DNA of 27,070 nt from Glutinoglossum americanum (lineage: Eukaryota; Ascomycota; Geoglossomycetes; Geoglossales; Geoglossaceae): contig JAGHQL010000254.1 of NCBI GenBank assembly GCA_020080175.1, positions 1 through 27,070 of the forward strand. The letters run 5' to 3'. Of this stretch, positions 11,474 to 22,860 are shown piece by piece. Positions within the stretch are counted from its first letter, which is position 1. Every line of letters starts with the position of its first letter. Made by a program: the position numbers and the translations under genes. Below the pieces are notes generated by a model. That model did no database searches. It was given only the letters and a program-made list of their open reading frames with translations, and had not been told where the DNA came from.

Positions 11474-11974
11474 ATGCACTTCCGAACTGCAATCTTTGCC
11501 GTCTTGGCTGCAACGGCCACCGTTATCGCGTCGCCCGAGCCTGAACCAGCCGAAGCTCGCGATTTCCCAGGCGGTTTCGTTCCTACCGGCTTGTCCGGTT
11601 ATGCCTCCTTAATCCCAACAAGCGTTTGGGCCGACCCAAAGTCTGTGTACTCTGACATCAAAGGTGGTAGCACCCCCGGGTGGTTCAGCTCGTTGCCGCC
11701 AGATGTGCAAAACTATTTTAGCAGCTGGGGGACGGCTGATGGTGCCTGGCCGACTGGTGACTGGTCTTCTGGCAGTTGGAGCAAGAGTGATTGGGGTTCG
11801 TCTTGGACTACTTATTCGACAAACGCGCCGAATATGACGAAAAAAGCTACGCCGACTATCGCCTCGGCGACAATTGCCACCGCAAACGCCAACTTCGCTG
11901 CTCGGCCGACTGGCATGGTCGCCGCTAGCTTTGCCGGTGTGGTGGGTGTTTTAGGAGCTGCAATCATGCTGTAG
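11474..11974 (+). CDS. Small secreted, probably GPI-anchored surface protein
   Basis: This single-exon gene encodes 166 aa. The first 19 residues (MHFRTAIFAVLAATATVIA) form a classical signal peptide with likely cleavage near S-P at 20-21, followed by an acidic PEPEPAEAR stretch. The middle is rich in Trp, Ser, Gly and Asp (WSSGSWSKSDWGSSW), then Thr/Ala-rich with one N-glycosylation sequon (NMT). The C-terminus is a hydrophobic tail after a small-residue region (TGMVAASFAGVVGVLGAAIM), as expected for GPI-anchor addition and cell-wall or plasma-membrane location. A TATA box and CT-rich leader lie upstream. I know no named family and no catalytic motif is visible; a structural or surface role is inferred from composition. 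Confidence 0.8.
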   Translation: MHFRTAIFAVLAATATVIASPEPEPAEARDFPGGFVPTGLSGYASLIPTSVWADPKSVYSDIKGGSTPGWFSSLPPDVQNYFSSWGTADGAWPTGDWSSGSWSKSDWGSSWTTYSTNAPNMTKKATPTIASATIATANANFAARPTGMVAASFAGVVGVLGAAIML

Positions 11975-13329
11975 AAGGGTGGAACTACAGCTGAGGAGTA
12001 GTGGGGGCGTCACGATAGAATGAATTGGTGTGGTGGGACGCGCAGCCTTGTTGGTGTATACGTGCTCCGTCATGGGATATGATCACGGTTTTCTATAATA
12101 TTCACACATCCCCCTATTCACTCTCGATCTCGTCATGGTGTTCCTATTAAAAGGATATCCAGTCGGTTGGGTTTTTGGAGTCTGCATTTTCCCATATTTT
12201 GAAAATTTATTTTCAAGAACTATCATTTTCCATGAGCATCAGGCTTTAGACTTAGGCTTTAATCAACGGAATTTTGTATGGCAGAGAACATGAAAAGGTC
12301 TCCCTTTTCCGTTCCGCTTGGCCCTTTGAAGCTGGCATGTTGTTCCATGAAATTGACGTGGTCTCAAATGGCTTACGATTGAAAAAGGCCATTCCAGGTT
12401 GAAATACTATCTGCGGAGGTGTTGGCGTGTATTACTGGGGTTAGTTATTTACAGCGTTGAAGCTCGATATCCATTAACCACGCCTGCGAACCCGGCACCC
12501 CTGCTGGATTGGTAATGTGCTGCATCTTTCACCAGATGGGTCGCTATAATTCGAGATGCAGGAAGCACCAATACACCTAGCCAGAGTGATCAGGAGGAGG
12601 GAGCATAGTTTACAATAGCTCCAACCACTCCTACAAGCGTTGGCGCATGGGAAATTCGATGGAGCGGGTGGCATTTTTGCCCTAAGGCTGATGGAAACAC
12701 AGCTCAACAGCTAATCGCCTAATGTGGCCAAGGAAAAAGGATAGGTCTGCAACAACCACTTAGGCATCGTCCAGTAACCCGAATCGGATCAGAGATTTCA
12801 GCCAGCCACCAGCGAAACTCTATGACGCAAGAATAGACATATACCTCTACCAGCGGACAGCTCTGCTAGACTATTGGATTCGAATGAGAAAAAACCCCAT
12901 GCAGACAAGTGCATGCATGTGCATATCCTCTCGGCATGATCAGCGTGGGACATTTTCAGCGCCATGGCAGTGAGCTTGGGCGGTGATAGGACTCGCCATT
13001 ACCGGGTGGGGTTGCCAACAACTGCGGATATGCACTTGGTACCAATCGTTCTGCTGCATGCAGATTACGCGTTGGATGATCGCTCTTGCGTGCAGATCAT
13101 GCATTCGACTTCAATGGCAAGGCAGGTAGCTTGAGCGACCGGGGCGAAAGCTTAACAAGCTAGCAGAGAAGCCTTTTTAAATGGCTAGTTATCCGCCTTT
13201 AACCGTGCCGTCCTTTGTATCCCGGTTTCCTTTGCTCTACACGCCGACTTGGGAGACTAACATCTATTCTCTCGCGTCGACTGGTTACGGACCTTCAATT
13301 CACTCATTCAACAGGATAAGTTAAACACA
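11975..13329. other. Intergenic spacer, includes promoter of the hydrolase gene
   Basis: No convincing gene is present. A Cys-containing minus-strand frame at 12474-12707 lacks a signal peptide and known domains. Near the right end a TTTTTAAA stretch (about 13173) and a pyrimidine-rich strip (about 13205-13240) precede the ATG at 13330 and are plausible promoter elements. Confidence 0.45.
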
Positions 13330-15183
13330 ATGCCTCACTCACGGAAAAAGCGGTTGATTGTCTGCTGTGATGGTACGGCCGTAAGCCCCAATCTGATGCG
13401 GTATCTTGGATACCTTTTAGTACCGTTCGTGCGCATGGAGTTCTACGAGCTGGTGGGATAGCTTATTGACGGCTATGTGCTGACTCGAATACCGTCTGCC
13501 AAATAGGAACCTGGATGAACTCTGACAGAGGCATCGATCCCGATACTGGTGGACCTCAGGCCCCTTCCAACGTGACGCGATTGGTGCGTTCCCTCAAGTC
13601 CGAGGCCTTAGAGAATCCTGGAGACCCCAACTCAAACTACATTACACAACTGAAATACTACCAAGCGGGCGTGGGTACTGGCATCGGACTTTGGGATCGT
13701 TTCGTCGGCGGCGGCACAGGCCTAGGCCTCTCCGAACACATCCGCGAAGCCTACGCCTTCATTGCGAACAACTACCGTGAGAGCTCAGACCCTAGCGGTG
13801 CTGATGAAATCTTCCTCTTCGGCTTCTCCCGTGGCGCGTTTACGGCGCGCAGCATCGCTGGGTTTATCGGCTACTTTGGCCTGCTGACTAGCAAGGGCAT
13901 GGATTACTTCTATGAGATCTTCAAAGATTATGAGAACGCGAATGTACCCAACTGGGTGTCCCCATATCCTAACAAGCCGTTCCCAAATAAGCCAAAGTTT
14001 AGTGATCCAGGCTGGAAGAAACAATATCAAGATAGGCTGGTTATGGACGGGTTAACGAGATTAAACGTGGGGATCAAGGTGGTGGGGGTCTGGGATACGG
14101 TTGGTTCTCTGGGGATTCCGACCGTCTCTTGGATTGATAAGCTGCCCTGGCCTTTCCCATCGAACAAAGAGCTTCTCTTTTTCGATACCCAGTTGGACAA
14201 TGAGAACATCGAGTACGCATTCCAGGCCCTCGCTTTGGATGAGATGAGATGGTCATTTCCACCATCCGTGTGGGAATTGCCACCTGGTTCACAGACGGCA
14301 AGCTTCCCCCTGACCCTTTCCTCACCCTGCCAAAAAGAGCCCAGCCAGAGATGAATCCAGGCTTACTTTTTCCGCGATAAAAAGAAGTTAAAGCAAACGT
14401 GGTTCCCAGGCGTGCATTCGAACATCGGTGGGGGGTTAGCCGATCAGCAGCTGGCGGATATTACTCTGGCATGGATGATGAGCCAGGTTGGAGACATGTT
14501 GGACTTTGATGGGGATTACGTCCGAAGGCAGTGGGACAAGACGAGGATCCAAGAAATTAATCCTAGGGAGTGGTCCTTCGGTGAGTACTTCAAGTAACTC
14601 TTTCCACCCCCGCAGGCTCCTACGATAGGTTGTACAGATAGGAAAAGTCCACCATATGGCTTACAAAGGAGCAGGGAACATCGACACCACTCACAACTCC
14701 GCAGCCTACGCCATCGCCGGGGATCACAGCGTCCGTACACCCGGCCAATACCGAAAAATTCCACCCCCCGTGGCCCCGAACGCCAGCACTGAGCCACTCC
14801 AGGATACGGGGGAATGCATCCACGCTTCCGTGCGAATCCGCCTCGGCCTCGGTGGCCCAGGCATCAACGACGACAATGACGGTTTGATAACCGATCTGAG
14901 GCGTGGGATCGGATTGGGCCCCAAGAAGGGGTATCGGGCCGAGGCGTTGGAGGCTGCGGATGGAAGGCATGCATGGAAATGTGTCTCTGGCAGTGGGGAC
15001 AATCCAAACTCCATGGCAACACGCAGACAAATATACTGGGAAGCAGTGCCGACTGGGCTGCGCCTGCCAAAGGGCTTCAAACGAGTACTTCCAGAAGACG
15101 AATTGGGGAAGTGGGAGATTGAGTTGCTGAAAAGGTGGCCCAACCTTTGGAGGGGGTTTTGGGAGGTCTCACCTAAGTTATGA
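13330..15183 (+). CDS. DUF2235 family alpha/beta hydrolase, four exons
   Basis: Proposed exons are 13330-13372, 13507-14297, 14361-14580 and 14642-15183, giving 531 aa. Exon 1 and exon 2 join to make the conserved start CCDGTW across a phase-1 GTACGG...TAG intron. The nucleophile elbow GFSRGAF puts the catalytic Ser near residue 122, GVWDTVGSLG follows near 210, and TWFPGVHSNIGGG supplies the conserved His region. These are the hallmarks of DUF2235 (PF09994), a group of alpha/beta hydrolases that includes bacterial phospholipases; the fungal members are mostly uncharacterised, so the substrate here is unknown. No signal peptide is seen, which suggests a cytosolic enzyme. Intron 3 (14581-14641, GTGAGT...TAG) gives EWSFGKV. 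Intron 2 is unusual: a GC-AG intron at 14298-14360 keeps frame and yields PPGSQT followed by AYFFRDKKKLKQTWFPG. A GT-AG choice (14268-14360) would delete the conserved VWE after FPPS. Without an intron the frame hits a TGA. Confidence 0.85.
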
Positions 15184-16326
15184 GGAGCTCTCAAGGGATT
15201 CTGGAATCCTCCCCTTTGGGAGACTGGTATTGGCGTGTAAATAACACCACCCTCAGCGGCTCTATTCCCTCACCCTTTTTTTTTTCCTTATCTATCCATC
15301 TCCCCACCTAACTTCAACCAACGATTGTACACGCAAGGTAATGAATAATGTCGCTGATCTATTCGTGTCGCCCCCCTTTGGTACTAGCAGATAGAATAGT
15401 TAAGGCGATAAGTTCGGACCACCGCGCCCACGCGTCTTCTCAATTGCCTTTGCCTCAGAGATCCCGGCTTCCCTAGGCTAGCTACGCTACTATCCCACGT
15501 TAATGCATGTACATAACATATATCTGCAAGTTGGTACGTGGTAAGTGCTGATGGTAGAGCTGTCTCCGCGGAATATTAGGTGGATAGCCTGCAGTAAGAT
15601 CATCAGAGCTGCACCCTCCTATTCAGATTCTACTCAAGCACAGAGTAGTTGCCTTACCATTCATGCTAAGGGCCTCTATCCTCAGTCCATCGGTAGCAGA
15701 CATAGGTAGTTACAACGAGATACCTAGTTCGAACGACACTAACACGATATTGGATAGCCCGCTCTTAAATTACTACCCCTTCGGAGCGAACGTAATCGCC
15801 TGCTTAAATTACAATGCCTAACCACAACCCCATCCCACCCCTGTCCTATCCCCGCCCTGCCCCGCCCGTAGACTCTAGACTCTAGGCTCTAGCTCTTCAA
15901 AACTCCGGCTAGCACGAGTACAAGCTCGACGGATGGAGCTACCTTGGATGATTCTTTTATACCAACACCCTCCACAACGGACCCACCCAACGACACAATA
16001 AACTCTGCAACCGCAACCCCAACGAAACGATCCACCACCCCCCTACCCCCTCCTCTCCCCATACCCTATGCTTTCAGAAGGGTTAGGGAAACAGTACAAT
16101 AGTATTCGAGCTGAAAGTAGTTTACTTTAACTTGTTAGGGTATTCTAGCTTGTTACCCGTCCGCAGAGCCAACCCAAAATAATTAAAGGTTTCGGATAGG
16201 GTACCTTAGCCAGTTGTGTATCGATAGCTACAGACTGAATATTAAATGACTGGCTTATTCAATGAAACTCCCATTCCCTCAACCACCAAAGAAAGCAGCT
16301 GTCAACAAAGCTGCGGTTAAGCTACT
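15184..16326. other. Intergenic region between hydrolase and transporter
   Basis: It holds the 3' ends of two convergent genes. A ten-T run sits at 15276-15285, about 95 bp after the hydrolase stop. Otherwise the sequence is mixed, with C-rich patches (15815-15870 and 15960-16070) and no gene-like frame. Confidence 0.5.
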
Positions 16327-18853
16327 TTAGTCTGCCTTCCCCGCCGCAGAACGCCTCCTCACATACTCCGTGGCATCTTCAGCGTGACCACCCTCGAATT
16401 GATAAAGCGGCTTCTTTGTCGCCTTTTTGTTCATCAAGATATACCTCTTGAACCACCACGGAAGCGCCACGAAGAGCTGGTATTTTATATGTGTACGAGT
16501 TGGCACGGCGACTAGGGGTTGTGGTTTCAGTAAAGCATCAGAGATGGAGGAGAGGTAGAAGCGAGAGGAAAGCAGAACTTACAGATATAATCAAGTTCTT
16601 CGAGCGTCCGCTGTTTAGTCTCTGGAACAAATAAGAAGATCATAACAAATGCGGTGACGTTGAGTCCACTATATGAGGCAAGTCCCCATTTATCAGCCCC
16701 GAATTTCGCAAAGCAAAATGCCACCCCGAGCGCGAAGTGAGTGGAGAGAGGGACTATCGAGGCACTACTTACGCGTAAAATCCAAAAGCCCCCGTAGGCG
16801 TAAGAGCGCCCAGCATACGAGGGAAAGTAATGGACAAAACTGCCGCCCAAAACAAGCAAGTCGCCACTGCCCAACTCATGCCAACCTCCCTATGGGAGAG
16901 TGGGAAAACTTCTGCAGAGTACGTATACGGTACCGGTCCCTCACCAGGGGAGTAGAAAGCCGCGAACAAGAACACAAACATTGCGACTAGGCCCAAGTGA
17001 GCAGGGTTTGACTCCGGGATCAAGAAGCAGAACCCTGCGGCTAGCAGGGTCCAGGCCATCTGTGGAAATGTAAATAGGAGCAGCGTGCGTCGGCCATAGG
17101 TGTCAATTGTCCAGATAGCAGGCCAGGCGAAGACGAAATTTACGAGACCAAAGCCAAACGAAGCCAGCAAGGCATCTCTCTGGCTCGCGCCAGCCTGGAC
17201 AAAGACGGTGGAGGAGTAGAAGGCGATGATATTGACTTTGTGTGTTGAAGGAGTCAGCATTTACGATTAGAAAAAAGGGCGGGCAGAAGATCGGAGGATA
17301 GAGACATACTCCCACACATCTGCTGGGCGATCATGACAGTCCAAGAAGCCAAGGTGGCACGGCGTACTCGAGGGATGGTAAAGAGCTCAATGAACCGCGT
17401 CAAGTAGTTGCCTGTCTCACCAACTAGGCTAGCCTCCTCCTCTAGTACAGCATGAATGTAGAATAGGTCGCGAGCCGCCTGGAGAGGCGTATTCCGGAGG
17501 CGGCAGAGAGATTTGTATGCTTTCTCATATCTCCCCTTTTTAATATACCAACGGGGCGATTCTGCATATCGTCAGTGACCATCTCATCTATCCCACCACT
17601 GGACGCAAAATTCTCAAGGGAACCCACCGGGGCAAAAATAAATCCCAACCACCAACGGCACCGCCGGAATAAATGCCGAGCCGAACTGCAGCCTCCACGC
17701 AATGGGCCCGACCTGATACACCGCTAGATTCGCACAGAACCCCAAAAAGATCCCAAACGCTGTCCACATCTGCCAACTCATGACCAGCCCCCCGCGGATC
17801 ATAGCGGGGACGTTCTCAGCGGCGTAGATGGGCACCGTGGAGGCCTTACAGCCCATGCCTATGCCGAGGAGGAGACGCGTGACGAAAAGCTGCTGCCAGC
17901 TCTGCGAGACCCCGCTGCCGATCACAGAGAAGAGGCAAAATACGGCGGAGACGAAGATTGTGCCGCGGCGGCCGAAGTAGTGGTTTAGAGGGTCTGATGC
18001 CCAACAGCCCCTTTTTTAACGAGAAGTCAGCCACGCGGTCACAAAATTGCAACCAATAAGGGGTCGTTAAACAAAAAGACATAGAGCGGGAAGGAGTATG
18101 CTCACAGGAACGCAGAGGAGATATAGGGTGCCGCATTTACAAGACCTATCAACCAGCTATTCCGCGCCGCGTTCGGCACCCCCGCCGGAGTATCCGGGAT
18201 ACCGAAATCCTGAGGAAACGACAGGTTCGCGCCATTCGAACCCGTCTGGTCCCATCCCCTACAGTGCGTATATTCATTAGCGCCCCATCCATCCAACTAC
18301 CTATTAAAAAAAATAAAAACCAAAAAATTGCCGGCCCAAAAAAGGGGTGTCATAGATTCCCATAAGGAAACCCAAATACGAAGAGGACCGAGGGGGTGAA
18401 CCCACTGCACCGCAGCCCCAACCGAACATGTAATAACGGTAAAATACAGCGCCCAAGGCTGCTTCCACTTCCTCGTAATCTCCTCCCTGAGCGCGACCCT
18501 CTCGCCTTCATCCAGCTCCTCGACCGACTCGAAGCCCGCCGGATCCTGCGCGACCAACGCGCCCTTGCGGAGGAGCGGGAGAATATCCGTCATGTCCCTC
18601 TCGCGGGCGAAATCTTCGACGTTCGCGAGGAGGGTATCGCGAGGGATGCCGTCGAGGGGGTTGCGGATTCTGGCGGTGATGTTGGCGGAGCGGCTGACGG
18701 AAGGGCGGCGCTGGACGGAGCTGTCGAGGGGTTAGTTTTGCGAATATATCCTTTTCGGGATTATGTTCTTGATAAATAAACGTTACCGTACCTAGCAGGA
18801 TCATTTTCGATACTCTCCTCCTCCTTGATGTTATCAGGCTCGCCGTTCTCCAT
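16327..18853 (-). CDS. MFS sugar-porter family transporter, eight exons
   Basis: Exons on the minus strand are 18853-18792, 18720-18406, 18258-18106, 18010-17628, 17561-17310, 17235-16773, 16668-16583 and 16511-16327, giving 632 aa; every junction keeps frame and uses GT-AG. The protein has a cytosolic N-terminal arm of about 110 residues (including [20 protein letters not shown]), then membrane segments starting at [16 protein letters not shown]. Sugar-porter signatures are visible: [12 protein letters not shown] after TM1, GRRG (190-193) in the loop after TM2, [25 protein letters not shown] (304-309) made by the exon 4/5 junction, [14 protein letters not shown] in TM7, YGRRT, and PETKQR (558-563) after TM12. 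It should sit in the plasma membrane and move a sugar, polyol or related acid with protons; the substrate cannot be read from sequence. GTGGGG sites upstream (about 19036 and 19146) match the loose CreA consensus, a weak hint of glucose repression. Confidence 0.93.
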
Positions 18854-21849
18854 TTCGCTTCTCACGACCTATCTAGTCAGTCTCACAAGCTCCTCGAGTT
18901 CTTTCAAGCCGTAAAAAACTGTCGCCCTCCGATTGCTGTCGAGAAATTTCCGATGGCTCGTCGTCCAGAATAATATAAAAAAAAATAAACCGTGCGCTTC
19001 GGTATTAATTTCCGTAACGTCCGACTCGCTTACTGTGGGGTTCCACGGTGAAAACACCAAAAAATCGCACGGAATTCCACTACTTCCGTATTAGTGATAG
19101 AGATTCGTGATGAAACCAAAGCCGGAAGGAAAAACACGAGGCAAGAGTGGGGCGTCCTACAGGATATATAGAATGGGCCCTCCCTCCATCCCGAGCGAAA
19201 ATCCTAACCCATCTCGTCCATCTATCTCCGAGGTGGTACACTCTCACATTACATACATAGAGTAGCCACATGTGAGGTTCCACACATATACCTGAAATAA
19301 CCCCCGGTCGCTCGCATGCTCATACTCTGCACGCGTACATGCGGGAAACAACCAATAATACCGATTATCCCACAGTCAAAAGGCAGCCTTACCGTCGGAC
19401 TGATGCATTGGAGAGAAATGGTGCTACGTGAGATAGGCCTTGTCTCGATATTCCGGATTCCGCCTCGCTGCGCGGCCGCGTGAAGGGGGCCCCGAACCAA
19501 CTGGCGACCAACCGAAACGATCGGTTTCCCTGCTCGGCGGGAGGGGCGCTCGTCCAGGGGTGGGTCGTTGCTTTTTCGTATCTGCCGTGCATGGAGCAGG
19601 AAAGGGGAGGGGCCCTGGTGTCATACGTGACGTCAAGGATGAGATGCCAATCAACTAGCTCGAAGACCAGAAGATCAGCGGTGCTGTGCTGTGCGTGCGT
19701 GCATGTGTCGAGTTTATTCGACTTGTGTGATGTGATATTCCCCTGCCCCCTCGGGCATAGCGCGAGTCTCGAAAACGCTCCCGCCACCCCCCTGCCAGCC
19801 AACGGACCGGATAGCTATTGATTCGAGCGTTTTGGGATTCGAGAATAAGATGAAATACTACCTTCCATTTCCAGTAACCAAGCCTTGCGCACGTCCAATG
19901 ACCTATAGAACCGATTCCGGAAGGCAGACCGACGCGCAAACCTTGTGCCATGTAAATAGTTCGCGGAGCGCAAGGCGTTCCCCAGTGGCGTTGTTTCGCT
20001 TGTGCGCGTTTTATTGTGGGCGTTCCCCGGGCGTTTTTCTAACGAAGGCCTAATAGATTGAATGGGTTGCTTTGGTGATCATGAGGGTCTTGGCGACGAA
20101 ACCATCGCATGGTCGGATCCTCCACGGCGTGCAAGGAAGTAAAATCCCTAAAATCCCGTTTGATCCTCTTGATGACGCCTGTCGGCTCTTACGCCGTGTT
20201 GCGATGATCGCTACCGTAGTTCAATTCAAGACGTGGTTGCTGTTGGTTTGGGATCTGGCTCCTCTGCCGCCCGTTCCGAACACATTCAGATTGCAGAAGG
20301 TGGGAAAACGTCAGGGATAAAGACGCTATGCCTACAAGTTCCAGAATTATCCAAGGCGTCGTGGATGGGCCCTGCACCTCTAGCCAAGCTCAAAAGCTGT
20401 TAGCCCCCGACGTGGATTTGTCCTAACTGATCCCTGCCCCACCGTCATATCGAAAGATCGCCCGCTCACTTGCCGTACTCACACCTGATCCGCCAAGCAA
20501 GATATGGTATTCGGGCATGGAGAATGCTATTGAACCATAGCAGGAGTCTCAGGTGTTAGAGCGGTTCTCATTCGTTTGTGAGGAGATTAATAGAATATAA
20601 GAACAACACGCTTGACTTAGCCTCATGGCGCGTACCTACGCCTTCACACTACCATCACCTCTTTCGCAAGGCCGGCCTCTTGTACAACTCAAAGCCTTCC
20701 TATTTATTGCTAGGCCATTATTACCATTCCTATCTCCTAGCCGTCTACTACATTAGCTCTCGAGTATATCCTGCACAAGCTATATCCGGCGGCTTCGATC
20801 TAGTTAATAAATTATTCTAATCGATACAGATTGCGTCCACCCAGGAGTCAAGTTCCCTTACTTCGTCCCTCATGTGCCGAAATGCTGACTCTAAGGTCCG
20901 TCGTAACTCAGATTCCTACTCCGCTCAGATATATAGGGGTAGTAATCTTTGGTCTCCCTAGACATATGAGAGAGCCATGCAGAATAGATAGAACAAGGAC
21001 GAAGGGGCAACACGTACATCGGTATTAAGTAGAAACAAAATAGCTTGGTCATACGGAAGGGGGTAACACGGCACAGCCGACCTTAGAGTGCTGAAGCGGA
21101 TCGTTGATATTAGCACGGCTACTTGTGCATGGTGCCGAGCAGCATACCCGCACCTCCTTCACGAAGTTCACACTTCTTTCTCACCCTCCCAATGTCTCTT
21201 GCAAGAGCAAGACTTCTTAAGGCCAGCCATCCAGTCTACCGTCAGCACCGAGGGTTTGTAGCCATTGTGAAGCGCCGGTATTCCCCCAAACCCTGTATTA
21301 TGTCGGAAGCCATGGCGTGGTCGAGGGTTAGCCCCTTTCCCCTCCACATGGCGATCTGAATTGCATGGTTTTGGTCCGCCTGCATACCTCTCATCACGGC
21401 TGTCCTCACAACTAATGCTCAATTCAATTAGTCCAATCCGCACCACCGTTTGCTGATCCCTTATTCGCCCATTCCGTCCAACACATCACCGATAGGCCAC
21501 CTCATTTCCGCAACATCGGTTAGAACAACCGCGCCCCTATAGCGTGCAGAGCCCACAAGGCCAACCTCTTCAGCTCATATAATAAACCCGAATCAGCCCC
21601 ACTCATGACCGCAACTTCGAGCGAAACCCCATTGATAGCCGCGTCTTTCCAGAGCCGAGCAATTGGGAAGAAATATATACCAGATTAGTGCAGCCAAGAT
21701 CACCCCCCACGACATTACTCTTCCAGAGGGTCAGGCGGACCAACACAAGAGCTTTTCTCTAAGGACCAGGCGGTGGGGACCGCGCTTGCTCTTCCCCTTA
21801 GCTTATCCGCCACACCGATTCAAGCCAGCGCGTCCCAGCCTATCACTTC
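18854..21849. other. Long gene-poor region upstream of the transporter
   Basis: The first part is the transporter promoter. Short overlapping frames around 19389-20053 on both strands reflect GC-rich sequence and show no domain. From about 20560 onward TA and CTAG steps are frequent and frames are short, consistent with old decayed DNA. I see no gene. Confidence 0.45.
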
Positions 21850-22860
21850 ATCCCTAGGTAGCTTGGTTCGCACTGCGGTGATCACTTGGAAAATACGCTC
21901 CTCCACCCACCTTAGCAGCAGCTAGCTCCATTAACCTCATTTCCCTCGATTTCGACCAGGATGGCCTTGCTTCAGGTGCCAACCACATACATGCCAGCAT
22001 ACAGGCCGGCAAAGGCACCACAATTTGCTCCTTCTCGTGACGCCGCCCCCGGATGTTAGTTCTAGTTCCATCAACTCCCACTCCCACGCATTTTTGAAGA
22101 TACTCGAGATATCGGATCTGGTAACCGCAGGTGACTCTAAGATCTCATACGCGCATGCGCCCTATGCCTTGGCTAGATGTGGTATTGCAGACAAGAGATG
22201 CTCGAGAGATACTAGCTTTCCTGCTGTGGTATGTGCGGTGCCAGATTCGGCCGCTACCCGACGTTTGGTAGAAAGAGCTGCCCCTAGCGGTTTGAGCTCA
22301 ATTAGGGCCTCTAACTTGACAGGGGGGAAGTCCAAGTTGTAGTTTTCCAAGGCGAGAGTGGTCCCTAAAGCTAAAGCAGCCGTCAATGTTCTAATAGGGG
22401 TAATGTTGGAGTTGGACATTAGAGCTGCCAGGGGGGAACCATAATTCCTAAAACCCCCCGCCTCCCTTATAGAGAAATAGCACTTAAGACTTATGTAGCA
22501 CACAGGTCGTGTTGCTCAGAGTGAATTGAGCTCCTATTTCGGAGCACGCGAGGACGCCATCAAGTATGCCGTTACAAAGCCTTATTTTTAGTTGGTAGGG
22601 ATTGGGGCGTTACTAGTCGGCTCACAAGCCCAAACAGCATAATCTAGTATTCGGGGCGTTTCTCTCAAACGCGGTAGAATAGTAGAAGAGACTACAGTAG
22701 CAGAGCCGACCTCTATTATATCGCCCTGCCATAAAAAAGGCATGGCCGCGCCGCTCAGGCCGCTCATCTCCGCCCTTGCCATCAGGGCTATCTAGTTCTT
22801 CTCCGAAGCTAGAGCCACAAGAGCCTATACGTTAAGGAGTAAAGTGTAAGAAGCAGCATT
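21850..22860 (-). pseudogene. Decayed coding-like block, unidentified gene
   Basis: Minus-strand segments read as real protein but in more than one frame. About 22790-22588 holds ARAEMSGLSGAAMPFLWQGD and IEVGSATVVSSTILPRLRET. About 22580-22500 holds NGILDGVLACSEIGAQFTLS in another frame. About 22440-22165 holds PLAALMSNSNITPIRTLTAA, LALENYNLDFPPVKLEALIE and AALSTKRRVAAESGTAHTTA. Weaker segments continue to about 21850. The hydrophobic, Ala/Leu-rich, regularly spaced residues suggest a globular enzyme-like protein, but I cannot name the family. Several breaks make it a pseudogene, and its own surroundings look decayed. It could be a host gene duplicate inactivated by RIP or part of a mobile element. 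Confidence 0.4.

Noticed and set aside
12474-12707. Cys-rich minus-strand frame as a small secreted protein
   Set aside because: There is no signal peptide, domain or promoter context; it is likely chance.
14268-14360. GT-AG intron (GTGTGG donor) in the DUF2235 gene
   Set aside because: It keeps frame but removes the VWE that completes the conserved FxPxxW motif; the GC-AG alternative retains it. Kept as second choice only.
19389-19821. Overlapping ORFs on both strands upstream of the transporter
   Set aside because: The frames on opposite strands are of similar length, as expected from GC-rich sequence, and none has a recognisable domain.
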